Source: Fragum whitleyi (lineage: Eukaryota > Mollusca > Bivalvia > Cardiida > Cardiidae). Taken from it: a DNA stretch of 64,000 nucleotides. The notes beneath the pieces are model-generated. The model saw only the letters and a list, made by a program, of their open reading frames with translations, did not search any database and had not been told where the DNA came from. The first letter of the stretch is position 1; each line of letters begins with the position of its first letter. The stretch is taken from NCBI GenBank assembly GCA_948146395.1, contig OX411543.1, positions 73,185,558 to 73,249,557 on the forward strand, written 5' to 3'. The position numbers were made by a program, and so were the translations under genes. Shown here piece by piece: positions 22,189 through 34,602 of this stretch.

Positions 22189-24048
22189 ATGCCAATGTTG
22201 AACTATAAATTGACAGTTGACCACAAGAACGACGAGGCCGTCATACGAACAGATGGACTACAATTTGCAGACTACGATCCTAAATGTAAGTTCATGTCAA
22301 AAATTACATTCGACCTCCAGCGCTTTTGTTTTTGATTGTTTGTTGTTGTTTTTATTTAAGCTTTGACTACGAGCGATGTTAAAATAGCTTAAAGTGAAAC
22401 TAAGCCATTCCCTGTCATGCCATCATTCGGAACAACACTCGTCCAATCTCACGATCAACCTCGGATGTGGACTGGTATCCCGCTGTCTAGTATCGATAGA
22501 TCTAGGGGCAGTAACACAGTCAACCTCGGATGTACTAAGACGGACTTTTTAAAAAAAAAAAAAAAAATACGGGAAAACCTTGGAAAAACTCGGTGACGTC
22601 AATTAAAATGGTGTTAGTCCTCGAAACTATGAGTGAAAACATTCGACGTCGCAAACGATACTCGTTCAAGTTACTGACGTGAAACCATCGTATCCTACTA
22701 TAAATATCTTTAGATTCTTAAATAACAGCTGAAAAATCTTAATTTTTGAGAATGATTCGTCATTCTCAAAAATCAATATTTTTCAGCCGTTATTTACTGT
22801 AAAAGATATAAATCTACATTGCTATTTTTTCTTACACTGTTTCCGCTTAACAAAATGCACGATTTTGTTTCATACCAATCCGCCTTACATACATCCGAGG
22901 TCTGTTGCATTTTACGTAAATGGCCGAGTGATGTTCCGAATGGCCATGCCATGCCAAAGTTGATTGTCCACTTATTTACAAGGTTCGAAAAGGTACATCC
23001 TTGTCTATTCGGTTGAATTAGGCTCTGTCGTTTGGAAGGATATTTAATAGGCGTTCAAAGAAAACATTTATAAGCACTTTATTACAACAAATTAAACGTG
23101 CAAGTCAAGTATAAATGACATCGGCCTTGTTTTTTTGTTGATAGGCCTACAACGTGAGGTGTTTGAAGACTAAAATAAGGGAAGATCCCTAAAGCTTTCC
23201 TTATGCAGGTAGTGCTCATGAGATTTATAGATGAAAATAACTATCAAAAATAGAGCGCTCAATATGACTTTTGTTCTTGTCACTCTATTTTATTACTTTT
23301 ATTTTCAGCAAAATGTCCAAAAACCAGTTCAGTCCTGTGTTTATCTGAAGCTATACTCGTTTATGCCTTATACACACCACACAACACTTCCGGTCAAACA
23401 TACAGGGAGTTCCGGGAAGTAATGCCAGGACGGACGCCATTTATTGTTGCGTCACGTGTGATGTTTTACCCAGCATTCTTTGATTCAAACATGCCGAAGT
23501 CACCTATCATTGGACGGATCCGAGGCGGAAAGGTAGGAAATTCTTCGATAACATTTCTGTCAAGGATGTTCACTGGATCAGGGCTGGATATTTGGTCTTC
23601 TGCTATCAAAGTCATCTGTGTCGACGAGAAGCTAAGAAAAGCAGTGCCTTATCCAGAATGGTGGAGAAACAAATATGAACGCAATTCTCGGGAACACGAC
23701 CATGTTGATTTTAAGCTGCTCAGATTACCAACTGTACACGCGAAGAATAGAATTCGCGTTGTTGGTAGTGAACTAGATTTTCATGGGCACACCAATTGGT
23801 CAAATTACACGAAATATGCGGAAGATACAATTTACTTTCTTACAAAGCGCGGATCATTTCAATGTCTAGGAGACGTCAACAAATTGAATTTGAAAAGTTT
23901 AGAACTTATGCACGGCGCACAGACGTTTGAAGGAGATGATCTCGACGTCTATGTTTGGCAGGACAGTTGTGAAGAAAACGTTATCATTGTCCAGATTTAT
24001 AGAGACAAAACGTTTATTTTTCAAGGCCGATATGAGTATATTCTTTAA
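22189..24048 (+). CDS. Hotdog-fold thioesterase-like protein, copy 2
   Basis: Exons 22189-22285 (coding) and 23309-24048, with the same splice positions and phase as copy 1 at 7813-9336. Donor is CTAAAT|gtaagt, acceptor is ttttcag|CAAAATG. Predicted 278 residues from the ATG at 22189; the open frame again reaches the upstream acceptor at 22169. The second exon differs from copy 1 at about 25 of 246 residues and has no stop or frameshift. The hotdog motif 'DFHGHTNWSNYTKYAEDTIY' is kept. The 1,023-bp intron is longer than copy 1's 687 bp and contains a 521-bp hAT-like MITE. Function (acyl-thioester hydrolysis) is inference; both copies look functional by frame conservation. Confidence 0.7.
22424..22944 (+). 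mobile_element. hAT-like MITE with 8-bp target duplication, copy 1
   Basis: The left end CATTCGGAACAACACTCG and the right end CGAGTGATGTTCCGAATG are inverted repeats. The flanks carry the 8-bp direct duplication CATGCCAT at 22416-22423 and 22945-22952. It also contains an internal hairpin (AATTTTTGAGAATGATTCGT / CATTCTCAAAAATCAAT) and an A-run. It lies in the intron of the second thioesterase-like gene. The second copy, at 35415-35858, also has an 8-bp duplication, which supports hAT-type transposition. Confidence 0.85.
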
Positions 24049-24058
24049 AGCTTTTCGT

Positions 24059-24270
24059 TTATTATCGACAAATAACGAAAGAAAATCACTTGATAATCCC
24101 ACAGCCAAACCAGTAAAACTGGCAAAATGTTAAACCCTGCTTCCCTCAATTTCAATTTCTTTAATGCTTTTCAGTGGTTTATCGAGGAATAACGGTAGAT
24201 TATCACTTGATAATCTCACCGCAAAAGCAGTGAAATTATCAAAAACTTATATCCTGCTTTTGTGCATTTC
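24059..24270 (+). repeat. Imperfect direct repeat, two ~115-bp units
   Basis: The phrase TCACTTGATAATC with neighbouring CAGTAAAACTGGCAAAA / CAGTGAAATTATCAAAAA occurs twice, about 115 bp apart, just after the stop of copy 2. Probably 3' UTR or flanking repeat. Confidence 0.5.
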
Positions 24271-24278
24271 ACCCTATC

Positions 24279-24314
24279 TGACGTCATCTATGCGGGTCGA
24301 AATAAGTGACGTCA
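24279..24314. promoter_or_regulatory. Pair of CRE-like TGACGTCA octamers
   Basis: Perfect TGACGTCA palindromes at 24279-24286 and 24307-24314, 28 bp apart. This is the consensus CREB/ATF site; no adjacent promoter is identified, so a regulatory role is only possible. Confidence 0.35.
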
Positions 24315-24409
24315 CGGTGAACGTTGCATAGCAATCACGTGCAAAATGACGCGCTTTACGAAAATATGTCCTAGAAATTTCACATTTTGTCTCCTTTTTT
24401 GCATTAAAG

Positions 24410-24560
24410 AAATAGAATAATCGTTTGTTTTATGAGTAAGATCGATAAATATTTCATTTCGTGAACAACAAAAGCTATATTTTCTCGTGAAAATATAGTT
24501 TTTGTTGTTCACTCAATGAAATATAAATCGATCTTACTGTGAAACAAACGATTATCCTCT
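24410..24560. repeat. Long hairpin, ~140 bp
   Basis: The arm 'ATAATCGTTTGTTTTATGAG' ... 'GTGAACAACAAAAGCTATAT' is mirrored by 'AAAATATAGTTTTTGTTGTT' ... 'GAAACAAACGATTAT' around TTCTCGTG. A foldback or MITE-like structure. Confidence 0.75.
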
Positions 24561-24993
24561 AAATAATTTAGTTTTTGAGTGTGCATCTATTTTGCAAGCT
24601 TGTACAAAAGTAGTCTGATTAAAAGATTCGTCTTATTATGGATTAATTTTAAGTTTTCGCTTCATAATACGAAATTATCAGAAATAAAGAGAATATTCAT
24701 TGGTTTCATGAATGTATGAAACTAAAAACATAATCACACTAATGTTTGAAAAGGCCAAGCGTATTCATACAGTGGCATTAGGTTTTTCGTTCAAGTTTTG
24801 TTTCTTTAAATCTGGAGCCAACAATGTCCTTCTCCTTTTATTGCAACAAGTATAAACAATATACCCCTTATCTTTCTATACATGGTCATAAGGCTGGCGG
24901 TTTGCTCAACAACTTTACACCTAACCCAAGAAGATTGAATAATAGTTTGGTTTTAACGACTTGACACTATTTGCAGCCAAAGCACACAAATAC
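24561..24993. other. Unassigned spacer
   Basis: No supported feature. Confidence 0.5.
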
Positions 24994-25258
24994 CAGCCCG
25001 ATTAGCTCAGTTGGTAGAGCACCGGATTTCAAAACCATTGAAGTCGACGGAGTTGGTTAATTGTCTTTCGAATGAGACGTTAAACCGATGCCCCGTGAGA
25101 CGGTGCTTTACACCGAGCACGTTAAAGAACCATGGCGGATCTCAGCAGTACTTTCGTCATGCATCCTTGCATTATCCCCCGTAACAACTAACAGTCTTCT
25201 GAGGGCGCCGCTCATATGGGCATGTGCTACGGTAGCGACGATAAATAAACGGAAATAC
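24994..25258 (+). mobile_element. tRNA-derived SINE family C
   Basis: The head 'AGCCCGATTAGCTCAGTTGG' with 'TAGAGCACCGG' is a clear tRNA A-box. The T-arm is missing and the tRNA part is not foldable to completion, so it is not a tRNA gene. The body has 'TTCGAATGAGACGTTAAACC' and 'TTAAAGAACCATGGCGGATC', a conserved central-domain type widely seen in invertebrate SINEs (from memory). Confidence 0.75.
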
Positions 25259-25499
25259 ACACAAAGCACACATGCTTACGGCTCGCATGTGAATCCACAT
25301 ATATGCATCAGGTGAAAAAGAGAAACGTGGCTTTATTATTTAATCTTCTGCACATAAATTTTCCCTAGTCTGATCAGTTTTCGATCCCAGGACATTCTGA
25401 TCCATCATCCAACATCTGGGCCATGGATTCCAAATGATGGCTTTTATTTGCTAATGATAATCAGCCAAAACAGATCCTGTCTAAAATTTAAATTTTGTT

Positions 25500-25840
25500 T
25501 CAAACTAAACTGTCGCAAAGCGGACTTATGCCCCACTACAAGTGTTTGTCAATAATGAAAAGCCATTTTCAATTAAAGGGCTATAAGTAAAATACGCTAT
25601 TTTGACTCGTCGATTGTATACATATGTGCTGTAATCACAAGTCACAATACCGTATTCGGGTTATATAAGAGTGGCAAAAGTGAATAGATCGTAACCAAAA
25701 ATGTCACTTTCATAAAACTGCTTGATACTGATCACATCTGTAAAGTTTTAATGAAATCTTCCCATTAGTTTCAGAAAAATTAAGCAGACAAGAAAAAGCT
25801 ACAGACAGACAGACGGTCGGACCGACACACTGTCTCCTTC
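25500..25840 (+). repeat. Dispersed repeat with GACA tract, copy 1
   Basis: 'GTTTGTCAATAATGAAAAGC', 'CTTGATACTGATCACATCTG', 'AATGAAATCTTCCCATTAG' and a (CAGA)n tract. Also at 44870-45150, 51706-51950 and 55778-56045, all with the same order of blocks. Confidence 0.65.
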
Positions 25841-25914
25841 ATACTTAAATATATCTTTGGGAATAAAATAAATCGTCATTTCTTTTTTACCTTTCAAGCA
25901 GTCTTGTTCAGGAT

Positions 25915-26060
25915 TTTACCATAATAATTGAGTAGACAGCAGGCAGTGCAGGCTGAGATCAGACTACACGTATGTGCAGGCTGATCTTAGTCCTAACTGT
26001 CTGCTAAAGCTTTTATTGCAGCAGAAATATACCATGAACAGCAGGACAAGGGCTAAAGAG
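25915..26060. repeat. Fragment of the 'CAGACTGCACATATGTGCAG' repeat
   Basis: 'GATCAGACTACACGTATGTG' and 'CAGGCTGATCTTAGTC' with a terminal 'AGCAGGACAAGGGCTAAA'. Related to the MITE at 26350-26588. Confidence 0.5.
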
Positions 26061-26349
26061 GACAATTATTTTTTTCTATTGAGTATCTTCAAAAAACACA
26101 ACTACACTGGAAATGGAAGATTTTTAATCAAATGATACAAAGCAATGTGTCAAAGGACACATTCATCATAATATATAGATATATTTATAATATACGCTGT
26201 ACTAGAAATCACATAGAAAATTGAGGAACTGTATGAAAAATAGATATAAATGTAACCTGTCACTCATATAAAGACCATGAAGGAACCCTATAAAACAATC
26301 ATATGAAAGAGATTGAATCAATCAGAGGTCAATCAGGGCTTGTACATTT

Positions 26350-26588
26350 AACCCTTGTCATGCTGAATAAATTTTGGCTAAGAAATGTCATCAAAATCAA
26401 AGGGCAAAAAGCACTGAAAGTACCAACTGTATGTCAATTTTTTATTTTGAAAACGAAATCTATTGACAATTCTGAGATTGAGAAACAGGTGGTGTAGACT
26501 AACATCAGACTGCACATATGTGCAGGCTGATGTTTGTGTATAGTTCCTGCCAAAACAGAAATGTTCCAGGTTCAACATGACAAGAGTT
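26350..26588. mobile_element. MITE 'AACCCTTGTCATGCTGAA', copy 1
   Basis: Ends TAACCCTTGTCATGCTGAA and TTCAACATGACAAGAGTTA are inverted repeats. An internal palindrome TGCACATATGTGCA is flanked by CATCAGAC / GGCTGATG. A second copy is at 62158-62386; right-half fragments are at 44687-44775 and 54895-55020. Confidence 0.75.
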
Positions 26589-26819
26589 AGAATCGACATA
26601 GAAGTCTGAATAAGGGGAACCCAACCATTTAAAACAATATAATTTTAGCAGTGTTCATCAAAGTTCAAGGAATCTGATTGGCTGAAATATTGGTTTTATT
26701 ATTCCATAGAAAACAATTTTGAGTATACATCTATTTTGTAAGCTTCAGCAGAAAGTAGTTCACATCCTGAACCTACGATGGCCTTTACAGCTTAAGGAGA
26801 TTTTTATATGTGGTCATTG

Positions 26820-26966
26820 GCAGTGGCTGGAGCACTTAACAAAGGATTCCTGGTAATTCTCAAACCAGTCCAACCATTACATCCTTTCTTAGCCTCCAGC
26901 TGCAATACCACTTAGGTTTATGAACATTGGTAAGAGACAAATGTCAACAAGGACGCATGCCACCTC
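26820..26966 (-). mobile_element. tRNA-derived SINE family A, head missing
   Basis: The complement matches the body from 'TTTGTCTCTTACCAATG' to 'GTTAAGTGCTCCAGCCACTG'. The tRNA-like head is absent. Confidence 0.65.
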
Positions 26967-26990
26967 AATAAAATTTGGCAAGTATATAAA

Positions 26991-27400
26991 GGATATTGAA
27001 TGTGTGGTCAATGAACCCGAATTTATTAAACGAGTCATCCATAAACAGATAAAAATGAGGCTGCACCGAGTTTTTATCCATTTTAAATGATGAGTTTAAT
27101 AAATTCGGTATTTCATGAGCACAAATTTGATATTCTATTTATAATATGACATGAATTTTTGTGATAAATCGAGAGAATTCCAGAAATTCATTGATGCAAA
27201 TTATTCCGCAAAAACATATAACGCTGTTTGCGAAATGACATCAGCAAATGGTTATGATGTCATTTTCACAACGAAAATATAATGCTGCTTTACATTCTTT
27301 AATCATTTGCATAGTTATTCCACTAGTGTAATAGCACTGGTGTAATATCAAAAATATTCAACTGTTTTATTTCACTATTGCGATGTAGGTCATATTATAA
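26991..27400 (-). mobile_element. Dispersed ~410-bp element, copy 3 (inverted)
   Basis: Inverse of 10984-11345: begins 'GGATATTGAATGTGTGGTCA' and ends 'GATGTAGGTCATATTATAA'. The CRE-like octamers are degenerate here (TGATGTCA). Confidence 0.65.
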
Positions 27401-27441
27401 AGAATGAGTATTATTCATCAAGCAAAAAGTGGCAACGATCA

Positions 27442-27573
27442 GACCTGCCTTCTGGATTTCAAAACAGTGCAAACTGTTTTCAAATTATACCCCCACTTTG
27501 CATGCAAGTGCATGTGCAAAGTGGGGAATAATTTGTAAACAGGTCGCTCAGTTTCGTCATCCTGAACGCAGGG
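27442..27573. mobile_element. Palindromic ~125-bp MITE, copy E
   Basis: The centre 'CCCCACTTTGCATGCAAGTG' and 'CATGTGCAAAGTGGGG' is a perfect stem; the right arm ends 'CATCCTGAACGCAGGG'. Confidence 0.8.
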
Positions 27574-30433
27574 CTGATGCAGTTCCTGTTCAGATAGTCT
27601 GTGCCTTTTGTTTTCAAAAATACAAGTATCAGTTTTAGTAGGATCAGATATAGAATGACCAATGCAGAATCAGAAATTGTTAAAAAGTCAATACTTTATA
27701 GAGTTCCAAAACGGCCCTTTTTTGAATGTCAAGTCACAAATAAATATCTGATGGTAAAATTTTCAACATCTATTTTGCATTCAATTCTCAATCAAAATGG
27801 ATACATTCTTATTATCATGAAAATTTTGTATGTATATGTTATGTATAGATATATCAAGTTAATGATAAATTTTGTATAGATATATCAAGTTAATGCTTAA
27901 TTTTGTCATAATAACAGACATGTCACTCTACCATGACTATGCACTTTTTAGTCTGAAAAATGAAGAAAAAGTAACTTAATCAAAAATTCTCACAACTAAA
28001 ATTTTAAAAGCTTTTTTTGCATGATTTTATTTTTAACTTATACTTTTCTTGGCAATGCTAAAATGCTTGTATAATTATCATCAAAAGACATAACAATGTT
28101 GGGTAACCGAAACCTTTTAACTTCAGCTTCAATAAAGCTGAAGTTACAAAAGTTTGGTGGCTCAACAATAATAAGAACGATCCATTTTGATGTTCAGTAT
28201 TCCAAGAAGGTTTTAGTTCATATATACAATGTTTGACACATACATGTACTCACTATAAAAACATTAATGTATACATGTATAAAAACCAACCCTACATACG
28301 CAACAAATGCTAAAAGAATCTTCTGTTTTTATAGTAAAAAGCAATAAGGAATAACGATAAGTAAGAACAAAGTCATTGTAAATACCTTTACATACTATTG
28401 ACACTTACAATAGCTTTGTGCTAACCCATCAATTTTTCTTTGAAACAAAGTATCAATCATTCTTTGGGGGTATCGATGTAAAACTTTCATAATTGAACAC
28501 AAGAAAGGATTTAAAACACCTAACATGGAATAAAGGCAAGTGGGTTTTAGGGAGATGTTTTATTCCATTTGCAACATATTCATTGTATTCGGCTATGAAT
28601 TAAGTTATAACACAACTTTACATGCATTGGTTTATCACCCATCCTTGTTCCAATGGCTTAAAATATTCTAGAGATTATTGATCCTAAGGTGATTACACTT
28701 TCACTTCAGTATTTGAAACTCTCAACATAGAGTTTAAAGGTAAATAATAATCCAGAATTCGGGATGAGAACATTTGTCAAACGTTGAAAAAATGGTAGCC
28801 CACTTTTCATGTATACATATGATAAAAGAGGGGTACCATTTTAAAACTTTGACACATGATTTTTATTTTTAACCTGAACCAAGGGTAGGTTAACGCCATT
28901 ACTAGTGTGCATGAGCTATGTATGGTTTGATATAAGGTCATGAAAAAAATTGGAGGGATAAATAACTTTTGATTATGAAAAATATTGCACAACAACCTAA
29001 TCCTGAATTCACAAGTCAATTATCTCACAGATGCGTGCCATTGTGGACCTCAGGGCTGTGGTTATGAAACTTTTTTTGTACTAAACTGAGAATTTTCTCA
29101 AATAAATGTATGAACATATATATATATATATATATTTTATATTCATACATTATCATGAAAATATTAGAATTACAACAAAATTTCAGCTACAATCTCAATA
29201 TAAAATATGAGAAAATTTTGAGTAGAGAATGAGAAAAGTTTAATAACCTTGGGATGTTTTAATAAAGAGTACCATACAAGTAGTTTTTACATTATATATG
29301 TTTATTCCCTTTATGTGAATAGAAATCATCTGCATATTTCAGCATATTTCCTGGATCTAAATTTGTTTCCCTATATAACTTTACACATACAACATCTGAT
29401 TTTATTCAGCTTGATCCAAACTTTTTATTCAAATATATAACACACAAGGCCACATGGACCATTTGGGTAAAGTGTAAAGTGTCGACCTTGGAGAGACTGT
29501 GCAGAATGTGCTGGCAGACTTGGGTTGAAACTTTTAGTTTTCCGTTGTTTTTCTGAATCTAGAATGATCAATCTACCTTCCTGTGTAATAATTTTTGAAA
29601 AATGACCTTCGGCTTCTCTGTACTAGAACTAATCGCTATTTCAAATATTTAGTTTGCATAGTTCACAAATGGTCAATTTTCACATGATGGGTGACATATA
29701 TGTTTTACGATATGCTCAAGATGATCCTGTTTCACATAATTGGTGACTTTTTTGTAATGGCTTTCACATAATTGGTCACGTTTTTGTAGGGACAATCACA
29801 TAATTGGTCACTTTTTTTTTTTTTGGGGGGGGGGGACCCTTCCATCTTTAAATAAGCATGTACCATTGAATTTTTGTAGAAAACAATACAGGGCAACCAT
29901 TATAATGTGATATTTCAAAATGATATCCAATGTGACAATGTGATCAAATAAAAGGGTAGAGTGATCATTCTTGATAAGAAAATTAGAAAAGTGTAAAAAG
30001 TTTTGACACAGCCAGTTATTAATAGACATTTTGGCAAAAATTAACAAATCCTAGTACATAAACAATAAACTTACTTAAATAATTATGTTCCAGTGATAAG
30101 TTTTGTTTCTCTTTTAGATAAGGTAATTTCTGCCAAAATATGGAAAATTAGATTGTTTAAAGACTGTGTTATATTGTAAAACGTTAATTGATTGAAGAGA
30201 TTAACATAAATAATGTCACTTGAAGGAAGCCTGAACCAAGAGAGTAAGCCCCTTGTTGCATTAAAGATACCTTTTGGTTAATTTTTAACAAATATGTATT
30301 TTCAGCCAATCAAGTTATTTATATTCCAGCCTCAAATTGCATAAAAGGTATCCATTGGCTGTTTATTTTAACTAGTATGTGCTTTTAGCCAATAAGGTTT
30401 GTTGTTTTTTATTGTTCCAATTGAAACTATTAA
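27574..30433. other. Gene-free AT-rich stretch
   Basis: No gene, RNA or clear repeat border found. Small items: a GAAGTT palindrome near 28120-28150, an (AT)n run at 29117-29136, three copies of a 'CACATAATTGGTGAC'-like phrase at 29695-29815, and a T-run/G-run at 29811-29833. Confidence 0.5.
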
Positions 30434-30624
30434 CAGAGGTACAGATAAGAGGGGGTAACTCTAGTCTAAAATCTTTATTTCTCGATGAAACTGTATGATG
30501 TGGGTACTCATTTGAATTGTCTAGTCGTGTCAATTCCAACGAGTTCCCACAAGATAAGGTTTGAGCAAGGATAAGTAAAATATTTAAGTTTTAAATCCAA
30601 AATACCCCCTCTATCTGTACCTTG
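30434..30624. mobile_element. MITE 'CAGAGGTACAGATAAGAGGG', copy 1
   Basis: Left CAGAGGTACAGATAAGAGGG and right CCCCCTCTATCTGTACC are inverted repeats about 190 bp apart. The second copy at 37186-37377 lies just after the abl stop codon. Confidence 0.8.
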
Positions 30625-30864
30625 GAAACAACCAACCTGATATGCTAAAATTAACTTCTGGTTAGAAATTAACCAATGACCAGCTATTTTACAACTGGGC
30701 CCAGATGTGATAGTCATGGCTAATAAGGTAGTGAGGAAAATAAATGACCAGAATAGAAAGAAACCCTGATATGATTGTCCGTTTAAATGTAATACAATGT
30801 CTTACATGTAGCTTTAAATAAAACCCGCAAAATGTGTTGCTTTGCTGAATGGAGATATACAGCA

Positions 30865-31028
30865 GGGACCTGTTTTACTGAAGTCAAAATTTTAAGTTGC
30901 TTCTACAGAAGTAACTAATTATGGAATTCTGCCATGCATCAACTGATTGGAATTCTCTTCATGAGACGATTCCGATGAGATATTGCAAGACAGAATTTTT
31001 TCATAAGAATGTTAGTAAAACAGGTCCC
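30865..31028. mobile_element. MITE 'GGGACCTGTTTTACT', copy 1
   Basis: Perfect short TIRs GGGACCTGTTTTACT / AGTAAAACAGGTCCC; internal 'GGAATTCTGCCATGCATCA'. A related, longer copy at 52402-52639 lies in an abl intron. Confidence 0.75.
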
Positions 31029-32677
31029 AGGTGTCACGATCCTAGGGAAGTTTACTCTTTTAATCTTTCCCAAGTTCAAAACTTTATCAATACAATTTAA
31101 TAATCAACCTTTAGCTTGAAACTATCCCTACTTATCAAGGCGACAACACAAATTTATTGTAAAGTTTATTGTAAGTGCCTATATATTTAGAGGCACTTAC
31201 AATATTCTGATGACAAATGATTTCTTTTCATGACAGAGACAGAGATTCAAATTTCATATTTTAATAAGTTTATGATTTTCAGCAGAGTCAAATTAGAGTA
31301 CTGGAGATTCAAAGGGTCAAAAAGAACCTATGAAAGATATTCTCAAGTTCAAAAAATGATATTTTATTATTTTTGAGAGTCAAAACCTATGTTTGATGGC
31401 ATATCACTAGTCCTGTTCAATCCATATGTAAGTGAAAGAGTAATGCTCAGAAAAGGCTCAATTATAATAAATGACTTTGACCCATTACTTCTATAATTTT
31501 CTTTCAAATGGTACACCAATAAAGATAAATTTTGCAAAATCTATTAATGAAAGCATGAAAAATACTCCAAGCAAGTTTGAACAGACAGGCTATTCCAAAA
31601 CAAAGTCCCTCCACCTTTTGGCAAGAGGTATCAAGATGGCTATGATAGCCCAAACCTGTTACTTTGACTAAAATTGATAATATGGTGAGTTTTATCATTT
31701 CTTGTAGTTAAATAGTCAGCAGTTATTTCCCCTTAGAATAGGATCCAAAACAGGGTTAGTGTTCTACCCTTATACAAGTGTTTTGACCCTCAAAAATCAA
31801 AAATATTTTGACCCCAAAACTTTCTATCAGTAGGGGTCACTTTGACCCTTTAAACTATCAGTTTTGGATCTCAAAACTGATGTAAAGTATAAATGTATTT
31901 GAATCAATTGTCTCCTTCATATCTTAATAAGACATTCATATGAAATATGAATCTCATATAAAGATATGATTGAGGTAATTAATAAAAGTTGTACGCAAAA
32001 CCAAAATATATTTACCAATTGTATCCACTCTTGACTATTTTACCCCTTCAACAGCAGTTTAGCCCTGCAAACACACAACCTTTTCCCAACTAACTTATTA
32101 CAACACAATCCTGCAATATGGTCCTCTAAAGAAACTGTCTTCGGATAGAGTATATTATTGTAAAGTAGGAAATCTTTGTGGAAATGAAAAATTCCTAGTT
32201 AAAAGCCACTTCTGTGTTGGTCTTTTTTTTTTTTTTTTTCCCCTCAAATGTTTTTCTATCCTAGTTCAAATAACTTTTTGATGGTTAAGCATGTGTGACC
32301 TGTTTATAGGCAATTACACATGTTTTACACTGACACATCATTTTACATGAAGTTTATAATTTCTTTGATTTTTAATGAGTCTTAATTCTAACATGTGGTA
32401 AAATAAATGCCCACTACTTTTGTATAACCAATAAATATTTTTTGTCACAAACAGACTAAATAATCCTTCCATAATGATCACATTATCATGGCTCAACACA
32501 AAACAGTTGTAACTACAAATAAACATATTGGCAGTTATAATAGTTTCATGCTGAACTATTGGTATGTTAATATAATTGAGTTTCAATGAAATAGTGTTTA
32601 TTTATTTGTGATCCAAAATGGATTAAAACCCAGCAGAGCCTTGCTTTATCTATTTACATATGATGTTCTATAATTTC
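31029..32677. other. Gene-free stretch
   Basis: No gene recognised. A small hairpin TTGTAAGTGCCTATA...GAGGCACTTACAA at 31159-31193 and a T-run at 32223-32240. Confidence 0.5.
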
Positions 32678-34447
32678 TAGACTGGTTAACCTGTCCCAAT
32701 ACACGCTACCCTCCGATACTGGGACAGGAAAAACCTAATTTTTACCATGCAGGTTTCTGCATGGTAACAATTGCGCATGCGCAAGGATGGGCGGAGTTTA
32801 TTAGAAGGAAATATCTTGTCGAACCGAGGGTTATGAACGCTTTGCTATTGATTCGATATCCCTTGACTCGAGAAGATGGGAAAGGAAATGACCTTATGAT
32901 ATAATACTCTACCGCTTTTTGTTCACGTATAGACCTTTTTATTCATATGATCAAATTTATTCATCATTGACGAGAAAAGAAATCTAAATATGATAAAGTT
33001 GACGTTTAGAAAAACTTCTGTTTACACAATTTCTTTATAATGTGACATTAGCATTCGTTTGCAACGGAAAACGTTTAGACCACTGATTGAATAATTTTTG
33101 TTTCACGCATTCGGTTACCTGAATGAGTTTTTTGTTCTTTTTCCGATTGTAATGCTTGTGGTTAATAAGCACAGAAATATGAGAAATCCATTTTGCATGG
33201 AAAGCATAAAATTTTCATAAAAACAAAACTTTATCACGCTTCGCCATTTAACATTTTTACAAAAAAAACAAAAAAAAAAACCAAACAAACAAAAAAAAAC
33301 AAGCAAAGTCTTTTTCTTGTATTTTCTTCCGACAAACACTTATATACTTTTTATCTACTTTTATACGGCATGACATTGTTTACTTTCTCTACATGTATGT
33401 ATTGTTTATTTATTTCTCTATTAACATTAATCAATCTTTCGTGATTATTTCGGTAATTTAAATTGCGAAATCAGTGGCTTTCACAGAAGAAACAATCATA
33501 GAAATTCTATAATTTCAAAAAATTAAGAGTTAATTTTTGTAAACTAAATCTTTAAATAACAACATATTTCAGACGCATCGTGACATCAATGTGTTTTTCA
33601 CTGACTGTCGAAAAATGAGAGTAGTATAGAACTGGAAAATTAATGAACAATGAGAAATTTTCGGGATATTCTACAAATTTTCTGTTTTTCCTGTTGCGAT
33701 ATAGGTAAATTCATAATCACTTATCAGACAGCGCGAGACGCGAATGACTTCAGTGAAACAAGTCAAAACTTTTCATTTACACAAAAAATAATCTTCATGT
33801 CACGTTTGTTTAAACGTGCAATTAAAGTATGTTTTCTGTCATAAGGTTCATGTTCCATTTTTTTGTAATGCAAAAACGTTAAAATTGAAATGTAAGATAA
33901 TTTAGATAGTGAAAATTTCTCTTGTGCAAATACCGGTTAGCTTTCATAAGAAATAAGAATAATGAATCGTCGATGTGATACCAAAGCCGCGCAACTACAG
34001 TTTTATTCTTACTATACTTGCGTGATTTTAGTGGCCCATCGAAAATATAATAAACTTAAAAAAATCTTGGTAATCATTTTAACAAGATAGAGTTAAGAGA
34101 AAGAAGGAATTTAAATATTTATCTTATACATGTCTCGGAAAGAAGGGAGCCCAGATGTTTCAACGCTGAATATACATGACACGCGATTCCAAGACCGCGG
34201 TCTCTTTCATCTATATATTGAAATCGGGAATTTAACTGTAATTAACCCTTTATTCTGTCTGCGTTATTATATCGTTTTGTACACTGCTTTTGTCGACAAG
34301 CCACGCCCATATACAAAACAGCCAATCAGAATCATGAATGCATTTTGGCCAATGAAACAAAAGGATACAACGGACCAATAATATCCATGCTAACATTAGG
34401 TTTTACCTGTCTCAATATCGACAGATTGAGACAGGCTCGCCAGTCAA
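32678..34447. mobile_element. Mutator-like (MULE) non-autonomous element, 1,770 bp
   Basis: Flanked by a 9-bp direct duplication TATAATTTC (32669-32677 and 34448-34456). Long imperfect TIRs of about 70 bp start T[A/T]GACTGG and each contain an inner hairpin (CCTGTCCCAAT...ACTGGGACAGG at left; CCTGTCTCAAT...ATTGAGACAGG on the right, complemented), then AAAACCTAAT and CATGG/CATGC. Long TIRs plus a 9-bp duplication fit the Mutator superfamily. The interior has no recognisable transposase; short frames at 33115-33444 and 34130-34381 are unrecognised. Confidence 0.75.
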
Positions 34448-34602
34448 TATAATTTCCAGCACAATGACCAAACATTCAATAAACTCAAATTGTCTCTAAC
34501 CTTGGCAGTCTTGTTTCAAAAACTTCTGTTTTCTTTGAAGACAGTTAGAATTTACCAAAACTGAAAGCTGTGCATCAGTATAAGGCCCCAAATAAGTAAT
34601 TT

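Noticed and set aside
24994..25065. A tRNA gene (GCCCGATTAGCTCAGTTGG...)
   Set aside because: The A-box is good but the T-arm and 3' acceptor half are missing and a SINE body follows.
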